From an uncultured bacterium (GTDB lineage: Bacteria; Cyanobacteriota; Vampirovibrionia; Gastranaerophilales; Gastranaerophilaceae): a DNA stretch of 17,619 nucleotides. Below, one piece after another: positions 7,589-15,000 of this stretch. Below the pieces are notes generated by a model. It worked only from the letters and a program-made list of their open reading frames with translations, did no database searches and was not told where the DNA came from. Each line of letters begins with the position of its first letter. Position 1 is the stretch's first letter. The translations under genes were made by a program, and so were the position numbers. The stretch is taken from NCBI GenBank assembly GCA_900551965.1, contig URYF01000029.1, positions 1 through 17,619 on the forward strand, given 5' to 3'.

Positions 7589-10273
7589 TTATTTTGATTT
7601 TTTAGCTGCCGGGTAGTAATCTCTTACAACACCTTCAAATGCATCAAGATAGATTTGTTTGATGTCTGTCATTAGAGGGTATGCAGGGTTAGCACCTGTG
7701 CATTGGTCGTCAAATGCCAATTCAACCATTTCATCTAACTTAGCGTTGAAATCTTCTTCAGATACGCCGAAGTCTTTGATTGAATTTGGAAGATTAACTG
7801 CTTTCATTAATCTATCGATTTCAGCAATCAACAATTCAACTTTTTCGTCGTCAGTTTTTCCGCCCAAGCCTAATTCGTCTGCAATTTGACCATATTTAGC
7901 TTTTGCATTAGGGAATTTGTATTGAGGGAAGATTGCTTGTTTTTTAGGGCAATCAACTGCGTTGTATTTGATAACCTGTCTGATAAGTAATGCGTTAGCA
8001 ACACCGTGAGGTACGTGGAACATAGCACCCAATTTGTGAGCCATTGAGTGGCATAATCCTAAGAATGAGTTAGCAAAAGCCATACCTGCGATAGTTGCAG
8101 CATAGTGCATTTTTTCTCTTGCCATAGGATCGTTAGCACCTTCTTTGTAAGATCTTTCAAGATATCTGAATACTAACTTAGTTGCTTCTAAAGCATTTGA
8201 GTTAGTGAAGTTTGTAGCCATGCAAGATACATAAGCTTCAAGTGCGTGAACGAGAGCATCAATACCAGAAGCTGAAGTCAAGCCTTTTGGCATACCATCA
8301 ACGAAGTTAGGGTCAACGATTGCCATATTTGGAGTTAGTGCATAATCAGCGATTGCATATTTTACGTGAGTTTCGTCATCTGTAATAATTGCAAACGGTG
8401 TAACTTCTGAACCTGTACCTGAAGTTGTAGGGATAGCAACCATAGTAGCTTTTTTACCCAATTCAGGAATTGAACAAATTCTTTTTCTGATATCCATGAA
8501 TCTCATAGCGATATCTTCAAAGTTTGTATCAGGTTGTTCATACAATAACCACATAATCTTAGCAGCATCCATTGGAGAACCGCCGCCTAATGAAATGATT
8601 ACATCCGGTTCGTAAGGTCTGATCATTTCCATAGCTTGGTTAATTGTAGATAGAGTCGGATCCGGTTTAACATCAAAGAAGATTTGATAATCAATACCGA
8701 TTTCGTCTAATACGTTAGTAATATTATAAACAGCACCTGAATTGAATAAGAATCTGTCTGTTACGATAAATGCACGTTTTTTACCTTGTAATTCACGTAA
8801 AGCTAAGTCAATAGCACCACGTTTAAAGTAGATTTTTTGAGGAACTTTAAACCATAACATGTTTTCTCTCCTTTCAGCAACTGTTTTGTAGTTCAATAAG
8901 TTTTCAACACCGATGTTACCGGAAACAGCGTTTTTACCCCAAGAACCGCAGCCAAGTGATAATGATGGTTCTAGTTTGAAGTTAAATAAGTCACCGATAC
9001 CGCCTTGAGCTGATGGTGAGTTGATTAAAACACGGCAAGCAGGCATTCTTTCCGCAAACTTGTCTACTCTTTCCTGACTTCTTGTATCTGTGTAAAGGTC
9101 TGCAGAGTGACCTGCTCCGCCTTTTGATACTAATTCATAAGTCATTTCAGTTGCTTCTTCAAAATCTTTAGCTCTGTACATTGTTAACACCGGAGATAAT
9201 TTTTCTCTTGAGAATGGATCGTTCCAATCTACAGAAGGTCTTTCTGCTAATAAGATTTTTGCAGTTTCAGGAACTTTAAATCCGGATAATTCTGCAATTC
9301 TGTGAGCGCTTTGACCAACGATGTCAGGGTGAGCTGTACCACGTTTAGGGTCGATGAACGGAAGATCGATCATTTTCTTTTCTTCAGCTTCATTAATTAA
9401 GTAAGCGCCTCTGTAGACGAATTCTTTTTTAACTTCTTCATATATGCTGTCAACAACAACAACTGATTGTTCTGAAGCACAAATCATGCCGTTATCAAAA
9501 GTTTTTGACATAAGGATTGAAGAAACAGCCATTTTAATATCTGCAGTTTCGTCAATAACTGCTGCAGCGTTACCGGGACCAACACCTAAAGCCGGGTTGC
9601 CTGAAGAGTATGCAGCTTTAACCATACCAGGACCGCCTGTAGCCAAGATACAATCAATGTTAGGGTGTTTCATCAAAGCGCTTGAAAGTTCAATAGATGG
9701 AACGTCAATCCAGCCGATAATATCTTCCGGAGCACCTGCTGCAACTGCTGCTTCTAAAACGATTTTAGCAGCTTCAATAGTACATTTTGTTGCTCTAGGG
9801 TGTGGTGAGAAGATGATAGCGTTTCTTGTTTTTAACGCGATTAAAGATTTGAAAATTGCAGTTGAAGTTGGGTTAGTTGTAGGTACGATACCTGCCAAAA
9901 TACCAAGAGGTTCTGCAACTGTTTTAATACCGTTAGCTTTATCTTCATTGATAATGCCGCAAGTTTTAGCATCTTTGTGTTTGTTGTAAATGTATTCTGA
10001 TGCAAAGTGGTTTTTGATGATTTTATCTTCTAAAACACCCATGCCTGTTTCTTCAACAGCCATTCTTGCAAGAGGAATACGAGCTTTGTCAGCAGCTGTA
10101 GCAGCCGCTTTAAAGATTCTGTCAACTTGTTCTTGGCTAAAATCTGCATAAAGTTTTTGAGCTTTTTTAACTCTTTCAATTAGAAATTCTAATTGTTCTG
10201 CGTTGTCAACAATGGTAGACTTGTTTAGAGTCTTTTCCAAGTTTTCAACAGTCTTTTTGCTTTTTGTTGTCAT
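7589..10273 (-). CDS. adhE: Bifunctional acetaldehyde-CoA/alcohol dehydrogenase
   Basis: AdhE reduces acetyl-CoA to acetaldehyde and then ethanol, oxidising two NADH, and forms cytosolic filaments (spirosomes) in characterised bacteria. The 894-residue length is that of full AdhE. The N-terminal half is the CoA-acylating aldehyde dehydrogenase with the nucleophile Cys265 in GMICASEQS. The linker runs near 450-480. The C-terminal half is the iron-dependent alcohol dehydrogenase: GGGSPMDAAK (563-572) for NAD, and iron ligands inferred as D672, H676, H742 and H756. Their spacing matches E. coli AdhE (653, 657, 723, 737, from memory). AGGAG seven bases upstream supports the start at 10273. The gene stands alone with its own promoter and an operator-like palindrome, and ends at the bidirectional terminator. 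All key residues are present, so the enzyme should be active. Confidence 0.98.
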   Translation of the reverse strand: MTTKSKKTVENLEKTLNKSTIVDNAEQLEFLIERVKKAQKLYADFSQEQVDRIFKAAATAADKARIPLARMAVEETGMGVLEDKIIKNHFASEYIYNKHKDAKTCGIINEDKANGIKTVAEPLGILAGIVPTTNPTSTAIFKSLIALKTRNAIIFSPHPRATKCTIEAAKIVLEAAVAAGAPEDIIGWIDVPSIELSSALMKHPNIDCILATGGPGMVKAAYSSGNPALGVGPGNAAAVIDETADIKMAVSSILMSKTFDNGMICASEQSVVVVDSIYEEVKKEFVYRGAYLINEAEEKKMIDLPFIDPKRGTAHPDIVGQSAHRIAELSGFKVPETAKILLAERPSVDWNDPFSREKLSPVLTMYRAKDFEEATEMTYELVSKGGAGHSADLYTDTRSQERVDKFAERMPACRVLINSPSAQGGIGDLFNFKLEPSLSLGCGSWGKNAVSGNIGVENLLNYKTVAERRENMLWFKVPQKIYFKRGAIDLALRELQGKKRAFIVTDRFLFNSGAVYNITNVLDEIGIDYQIFFDVKPDPTLSTINQAMEMIRPYEPDVIISLGGGSPMDAAKIMWLLYEQPDTNFEDIAMRFMDIRKRICSIPELGKKATMVAIPTTSGTGSEVTPFAIITDDETHVKYAIADYALTPNMAIVDPNFVDGMPKGLTSASGIDALVHALEAYVSCMATNFTNSNALEATKLVFRYLERSYKEGANDPMAREKMHYAATIAGMAFANSFLGLCHSMAHKLGAMFHVPHGVANALLIRQVIKYNAVDCPKKQAIFPQYKFPNAKAKYGQIADELGLGGKTDDEKVELLIAEIDRLMKAVNLPNSIKDFGVSEEDFNAKLDEMVELAFDDQCTGANPAYPLMTDIKQIYLDAFEGVVRDYYPAAKKSK

Positions 10274-10308
10274 ATTTTTTCTCCTTTTTATAACACAGCA
10301 TCTTAATT

Positions 10309-10319
10309 ATTATATTATA
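10309..10319 (-). promoter_or_regulatory. Overlapping -10 boxes of the adhE promoter
   Basis: On the minus strand TATAAT occurs at 10319-10314 and, sharing one base, at 10314-10309. Expected starts are near 10307 or 10302, a leader of about 30 bases carrying the AGGAG. No good -35 is present 17 bases upstream, as expected for a promoter that depends on an activator. Confidence 0.55.
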
Positions 10320-10339
10320 GATTTGCTTGATTATATAAT

Positions 10340-10357
10340 TTGTGAAATAAATCACAA
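10340..10357. promoter_or_regulatory. CRP/FNR-family or Rex-type operator palindrome upstream of adhE
   Basis: TTGTGA (10340-10345), AATAAA, TCACAA (10352-10357) is a perfect 6-bp inverted repeat. It matches the CRP consensus TGTGA-N6-TCACA exactly. It also matches the Rex-type consensus TTGTGAA-N4-TTCACAA with one mismatch. Its centre (10348.5) is about 41 bases upstream of the expected start, the class II activator position, and overlaps where a -35 would be. Which regulator binds is not decidable from sequence. Confidence 0.6.
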
Positions 10358-10367
10358 TTACATTATA

Positions 10368-10405
10368 TTGTAAAGATTACATGAAATCAAGTGTATATTT
10401 TACAA
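10368..10405. repeat. Spaced inverted repeat upstream of adhE
   Basis: TTGTAAA (10368-10374) and TTTACAA (10399-10405) are inverted arms separated by 24 bases. They could be further half-sites for the adhE regulator or a chance feature of AT-rich DNA. I see no T-tract that would make this a terminator. Confidence 0.3.
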
Positions 10406-10460
10406 TCTTTATAATTTCTTTATGTTTTATTTGAGCATGTTGTTTTTTATTGTTTGCATC

Positions 10461-10609
10461 CTCAAGAGAGGCTCAGGTCGTCTGATCCCTCACCCCAGCC
10501 CTCTCCCATAGGGCGAGGGAGAAAGACCAAAATAATCCAAAACTCAAGGTAATTGGTGGCATGATGCCCCGTCCGGCCGAGGACAAAGAAAAGAGCCTCT
10601 GGGAGGCTC
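10461..10609. repeat. GC-rich cluster of hairpins, REP/MITE-like element
   Basis: This stretch is clearly more GC-rich than its surroundings and consists of consecutive small palindromes. These are TCAG/CTGA (10473-10485), CCCTCTCCC-ATA-GGGCGAGGG with one mismatch (10499-10519), GGCAT-G-ATGCC (10558-10568), GTCC/GGAC (10571-10584) and GAGCCTC-TGG-GAGGCTC (10593-10609). AGAGGCTC (10467-10474) is the inverse of GAGCCTCT (10593-10600), so the outer ends can also pair. The core CCCTCACCCCAGCCCTCTCCC resembles REP-type repeats common in proteobacterial genomes, as I remember them. No coding frame is visible. It may be a mobile repeat, a structured RNA or a DNA-level hairpin element. Confidence 0.5.
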
Positions 10610-10870
10610 GTTGGAATTAAGAATAGCTGGAAGTATGAAAAAGATTTTCTATATTAGTTATTAAACGTGATTTGTACAATTATAGCAATTAGCCACCTTG
10701 GTAATAATATAGTCCGGATGGGGGATTTTAAATTTGTTCGGAAACCAATTCTAAAGAATTAATTACTAAGGACATAGCAGCTGAAATATAGTAATAAGTG
10801 TACTTTTAGCACTTTATCCTCAAGGTATTGTTAAATCTGGATTTGAGCCTGCTTAATAAATGTTTACAAT
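10610..10870. other. Gene-free stretch, nothing assignable
   Basis: About 260 bases between the GC-rich hairpin cluster and the next promoter hold no frame longer than about 15 codons with a start, and no recognisable RNA gene. The only eye-catching piece is AGTCCGGATGGGGG (10711-10724), which resembles the 3' end of an FMN riboswitch but lacks the other conserved parts. Confidence 0.5.
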
Positions 10871-10875
10871 AGGGG

Positions 10876-10904
10876 TTGACAAAATTATTTTTATAGTTTA
10901 TAGT
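10876..10904 (+). promoter_or_regulatory. Strong sigma-70-type promoter of the 99-residue protein
   Basis: TTGACA (10876-10881, perfect -35), a 17-base spacer and TATAGT (10899-10904, one mismatch from the -10 consensus) form the best promoter in the window. Transcription should start near 10911, giving a leader of about 48 bases. Confidence 0.8.
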
Positions 10905-10906
10905 GA

Positions 10907-10937
10907 AAGTGTTAAATGAAGTGTTAAACGAACACTT
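10907..10937 (+). repeat. Tandem 12-base repeat and inverted repeat at the transcript start
   Basis: AAGTGTTAAATG (10907-10918) is followed directly by AAGTGTTAAACG (10919-10930), then AACACTT (10931-10937). The second copy and the last piece form a perfect 7-bp inverted repeat AAGTGTT-N5-AACACTT. Lying at and just after the expected start, it could be a repressor operator or a stabilising hairpin at the 5' end of the mRNA. Confidence 0.6.
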
Positions 10938-10958
10938 AATCCAAAAGGAGGTAACACG

Positions 10959-11258
10959 ATGTTAACAATAAATCCTGTAAGAGTTAATACTTATAATAAA
11001 AAATATATATCTTTTGGCGAAAGTCAATTAAACAACTTAAATTCAAAAGTAGGCGTTATGTCTTTAGATAAAAAACCTAACTCAAGAATTAATTTTGAAA
11101 AAGATTTACACGAAACCAGAAAAGCTGATATGGTTCAATCAAATCCTATCAAAGCTATCGGATATAATATTGCAAAGGCTTATAATATACTATGTACGCC
11201 TAAAAGACGTGCAGCCCAAACCGAATCAACATATATTCACTTACCTTATATGGCATAG
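10959..11258 (+). CDS. Small protein of unknown function with N-terminal INP...SFG stretch
   Basis: This 99-residue basic protein has no hydrophobic segment and no domain I recognise. The first 20 residues contain INPVRVNTY and then ISFGE. I associate similar N-termini with many otherwise unrelated proteins of Gastranaerophilales, where they may be a targeting or sorting tag; that is recollection and inference, not demonstrated. The rest is polar, with CTPKRR near residue 84 and an aromatic end (YIHLPYMA). The start is certain in practical terms: AAGGAGGT (10945-10952), the strongest ribosome binding site in the window, lies six bases upstream. With the near-consensus promoter this implies high expression. 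The only terminator candidate downstream is the hairpin directly before the rhodanese gene. Confidence 0.82.
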   Translation: MLTINPVRVNTYNKKYISFGESQLNNLNSKVGVMSLDKKPNSRINFEKDLHETRKADMVQSNPIKAIGYNIAKAYNILCTPKRRAAQTESTYIHLPYMA

Positions 11259-11290
11259 TGAAATCATTTGAAAGACTTAACTCTTTTCAT

Positions 11291-11323
11291 TTACCCCAAA
11301 ATAACTGATGCGATTACCCCAAA
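11291..11323 (+). repeat. Two direct copies of TTACCCCAAA
   Basis: TTACCCCAAA occurs at 11291-11300 and 11314-11323, 23 bases apart (about two helical turns), between the small-protein gene and the rhodanese gene. Two copies on one helix face could be a binding site for a dimeric or repeated regulator of the rhodanese gene. Confidence 0.35.
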
Positions 11324-11352
11324 TTGCGGAGGTTGAAATCTTAAATTAATAA

Positions 11353-11388
11353 TATCCTTTCTTTGTTAAAAAGAAAGGATAAATTTTT
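11353..11388 (+). terminator. Hairpin that is a terminator candidate and hides the rhodanese ribosome binding site
   Basis: TATCCTTTCTTT (11353-11364) pairs perfectly over 12 bp with AAAGAAAGGATA (11370-11381) across a 5-base loop, followed by AATTTTT and then the ATG at 11389. The T run makes it a terminator for the upstream gene. The descending arm also contains AAAGGA (11374-11379), the only Shine-Dalgarno sequence for the rhodanese gene, nine bases from its ATG. Folding would block translation of any read-through transcript. Confidence 0.65.
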
Positions 11389-11781
11389 ATGAATGAAAAA
11401 ATTAAACAAACTCGCTTAAATACTGTAGAGGCTCAGGATTATTTTATTGAAAAGCTTGCATATACGCTTGGTCCGGTTGAACTTAAAAACTTTATGGAAA
11501 AGGGTGGAGTCAGAGTTGTTGATGTCAGGACGGCTGCAGATTATGAGATTGCTCATATTCCCGGTGCGATTTCCATACCGAAAGATGAAATCGATGCAAA
11601 CCTTGATAAACTTTCGAAAGATGAGATTACTATAGTGTATTGTTACAATCAGCAGTGCCATTTAGGGGATAATGCTTGTTTGAATATTGCGCAGTATGGT
11701 TATCCGGTTATGCTTATGGAAGGTGGTTTTGATGTTTGGGTAAAAGATTTTCGTTTTGCTACGGTGTCAGAGGTTCAATAG
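11389..11781 (+). CDS. Single-domain rhodanese-like protein
   Basis: The 130-residue protein carries one rhodanese-like domain after a short helical N-terminus. Visible family elements are VVDVRTAADYEIAHIPGA (43-60), the 'DVR...Y..gHIpGA' signature, then the active-site strand and loop ITIVYCYNQQCHL (80-92) and the closing EGGFDVW (111-117). Cys85 is the expected persulfide-forming cysteine. Its loop reads CYNQQC, with a second cysteine at position 90, unlike the common C-x-x-G-x-R loop of sulfurtransferases. A role in cytosolic sulfur transfer or thiol-based sensing is inferred; the substrate is unknown. There is no signal peptide. The start is fixed by the AAAGGA in the preceding hairpin. 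The gene ends at its own terminator and seems to be a separate unit or a read-through product of the gene before it. Confidence 0.9.
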   Translation: MNEKIKQTRLNTVEAQDYFIEKLAYTLGPVELKNFMEKGGVRVVDVRTAADYEIAHIPGAISIPKDEIDANLDKLSKDEITIVYCYNQQCHLGDNACLNIAQYGYPVMLMEGGFDVWVKDFRFATVSEVQ

Positions 11782-11806
11782 ATTGAGTGTAAAAGTTACA
11801 TTTATT

Positions 11807-11838
11807 AAAGCCGGGAAGGAATTCTTTTCGGCTTTTTG
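11807..11838 (+). terminator. Rho-independent terminator after the rhodanese gene
   Basis: AAAGCCG (11807-11813) pairs with CGGCTTT (11829-11835). Inside, GGAAG pairs with CTTTT through two G-T pairs, and a T run follows. It begins about 25 bases after the stop codon. Confidence 0.82.
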
Positions 11839-11958
11839 TTTATAATTCAGTGTGTTATGCTTAATATTACTTTTTGTAAAAATTTATCCGATTGAAATTG
11901 GTGGTTAAGTAAACTTATATTTGGGTTTTTGGGTATTAGGTTTGTATATAATTTTTTG

Positions 11959-11988
11959 TTGCCAAATGGACTCATTTTGAGTTATTAT
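11959..11988 (+). promoter_or_regulatory. Putative promoter of the giant adhesin
   Basis: TTGCCA (11959-11964), an 18-base spacer and TATTAT (11983-11988) give a plausible promoter with a start near 11995 and a leader of about 60 bases. The region is AT-rich, so the -10 could be one of several nearby hexamers. Confidence 0.4.
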
Positions 11989-12057
11989 ATATGTAATAAT
12001 ATGGGGTTATAGCGGTTGAGTTTTCAGAAGCTGTAATTAGGAAAATGAAGGATGAAG

Positions 12058-15000
12058 ATGAAAAGAGAGATTTGTGTAAATAAAAATATATTAAGATTAG
12101 CTTTAACGTGTGCAGTTGTAGCAGGGAGTATATCATTTGCAAACAGTGCAAAAGCTATTGATATTAGTGATTCCGCCGGTCTGCAAAATAGCTCGAACTA
12201 CACAGACGGTGCAGTATTGAATATAGTTAGCGATATTGAAATGAGTAGTAACCTGCCTGCTATTTCAAATGCAATTGGTGTTGAAATGTCAGGTGATAAT
12301 CATTTGAATAAGCATTTGATTAATGGAGGAGATCATCAGGGATACCAATTTTCTAATAGGGCAAATTTTAGTATTAGCAATCTGACTTTTGATAATTTTC
12401 AGGCTTCTGAAATTAAAATATTTGCGACAGACACTACTGCCGGTAGTGTTTTATTCCTTACTGACTCAACTGCTGTTTTAAATAACGTGAATATAAAAAA
12501 TTCTGAATCTACTATTTCGCCACTTATTTTTGCTACTGGAAACAGCCATGGTGGAGCAATAGCTAATTTAAATGGTACTCTAACTATTGTAGGCAGTTCA
12601 ATTGCATCCAATACTGCAAATGTTAATCGGGGCTTGGGGACTTCCGGTAATGCCTTAGGTGGAGCGATTTATAATACTGGGACATTGAATATTAAAGATT
12701 CGGATCTGACTGGCAATAAAACGGTTTCTGCTGCAGGAAATGCTTATGGTGGAGCGATATATAATGCAGGTACCATAAATATAAGCGGAACAAGCTTTTC
12801 TGGCAACACTCAAGGGTCTGAAGCTAATGATATTTATTTTGCGCAAAACAGTGTAATGAATGTTGAGCAAGGTAATGCTGTAACAATTGGAAGCGGGATT
12901 GCATCTGCAGATACTTCAGCTAACATAAATATTAAAGACGGCGGAAATCTTGTTATGGCTGATATCAATAGTTCCGGTTATTCAGGAAATGTTAATGTTG
13001 GATCTAACGGGGTATTAACTTACAAGGGTGATGCGCCTTCTCTCAATCAGAGTGTTGTTCAAATAGCCGGTGATTTGGGCGGGGTTGAATATGATTTAAA
13101 TAATGATTTTAATTTTACTCCGACAAGTATCAATACTAAAGGCTATTCTGCAAGAATTATCAAATCCGGTACAAATACAATGAATCTTAATGGTGATTAT
13201 TCTTCTTTGACCGGTGAAATTATTGCAAATTCAGGTGCTATAAAATATAGTGCGGATGATATTAATGATAAATTTTTAACAAATTCCACTATTATTTTAA
13301 ATAATAATTCTCAAATAATGTTTGATATTTCATCAGCAGCAGGGGATTCTCAATCTGCCGGTAATGTTAAATCAAATTCAACTTCTGCGCAGTTTATTAA
13401 AACAGGTGATGGAAATCTTAATCTGGTTGGAGATAATTCAGGTTTTAGCGGAAATGTACAGATTAATCAGGGAACTCTCACATTTAATGAAGATTCTACA
13501 GATATTTTCTTTTCTTCTGATACTTCAGTAGATATTAACAACAGTGAACTTGTTTATCATGCTAAAGATGGGGCTAAATCACTTGGCAGTGGCAGTTTTT
13601 CAAATTTAGCTTTACAAAATGGCGGGACATTTAACTATAATGCCGGTGCAGGTGAAACTTCTATAGACGGCGGATTTATGCAATCTGACGGAACCGGTAA
13701 TACGTTAGTGTTTAGCGGAAACCAAGCTTCTTCATATATTTTAAACACTGATTTTTCAACTTTCAACCCGAGTGATACCATAAATTTTGCCAATACTGTA
13801 ATAAAACCAGGCAGCACATCTCATTTCAAAAATAATATAGTACTTGATAATACTACTTTGAATTTGATGGATGCTGTTAAAAATTCTTATACTTTTGATA
13901 ATTTGACATTGAATAATGCAAAATTATCTCTGGATGTTTCTTTAGGGGAAACTCCGTCCGGTGATATTTTAAATATAGTTAACGGAAACGGTACGATTAA
14001 TCTTACTGCTCTTTCTATTCTTGAGGATAACGGTATGTTCCCTGAAGGTACAAATAAAAAGACTGTACAAGTAATTAAAAATACAAACGGCAGTGTAGGT
14101 TTAAGTGTTGCAGATCCGGATGATTTAACACTCGCTGCCTGGTCTACAAATGTTTATGAATATGATATTAAAGCAGGTATGACTGCAGGTTCATCTGTTT
14201 ATGATGCTATAGATTTTGTTGGAAAACAGGCGGCTGATGCTAATTCGTTAAAGAAAATGAATAATTATACTGCGGCTTTAGATAGAGGATTTTCAATTGT
14301 TGATGGAGCTTCTGTATATTATATAGATAAAGATTTAGAAAAGACTGAAAAAGGATCACTGACAGTAAAAGGTATTTCTGCTGATGAAAGTATAATTTCA
14401 GGTCTGCGCAACGGTGTTGGTGATGAAAAAGGTTCGTTTTTTGAGTTAACAGATGCTGAATCTACGACTTTAAATCTTTCTGATGTTACTATTCAAGATG
14501 CAGATAGAGTTCAGGCTACAAGAGGAGGGTCTGTTATTTATGCAAATAGTGCTAATGCCTTTATAAATGTTGATAATGTTAATATCAGAGACAGCCATTC
14601 TGTTGGAAACGGCGGAGCTTTCGATATTGAAAATGCCCAATCTGTAATAATAGAAGATGCTGATTTTAGCGGAAACTCTTCAGATTCTTTAGGCGGTGCT
14701 ATTTATACAAATTCATATATCGGTATTATTAATTCAAATTTTGAAGATAATAAAAATCAGGATATTGCAAATGATATTTATATAACTGAAAACGGCAATA
14801 TTAATTTTACAACGGGAAGCAGCGGCAACACTATTTCAAGTGGTTTGGCAGGAAAAGGTGTTTTTGCTAAAAGCGGTACGGGAGCTTTGAATTTAAGCGG
14901 AGTCAATAAAGATTTTGAAGGCTCAATGCTGATAAATGACGGGATTGTAAATTATGTACAATCAAATGGCGGAAGTTTTGTCGGTGGAAGTGTGAAGTTA

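Noticed and set aside
9444..9989. A 181-codon plus-strand frame opposite adhE
   Set aside because: It lies entirely antisense to the well-conserved AdhE coding sequence, has no ribosome binding site of note and no recognisable protein; frames of this kind arise from codon bias on the other strand.
10593..10609. GAGCCTC-TGG-GAGGCTC hairpin as a terminator
   Set aside because: It has no T-run on either side and no gene ends near it; it fits better as part of the GC-rich hairpin cluster.
10705..10730. Possible FMN (RFN) riboswitch from AGTCCGGATGGGGG
   Set aside because: Only the 3' piece is similar. The upstream conserved RFN elements are absent, and the next gene encodes an unknown protein with no evident flavin role.
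11291..11323. CRISPR-like direct repeat
   Set aside because: There are only two 10-base copies, far too short and too few for an array, and no cas gene is present.
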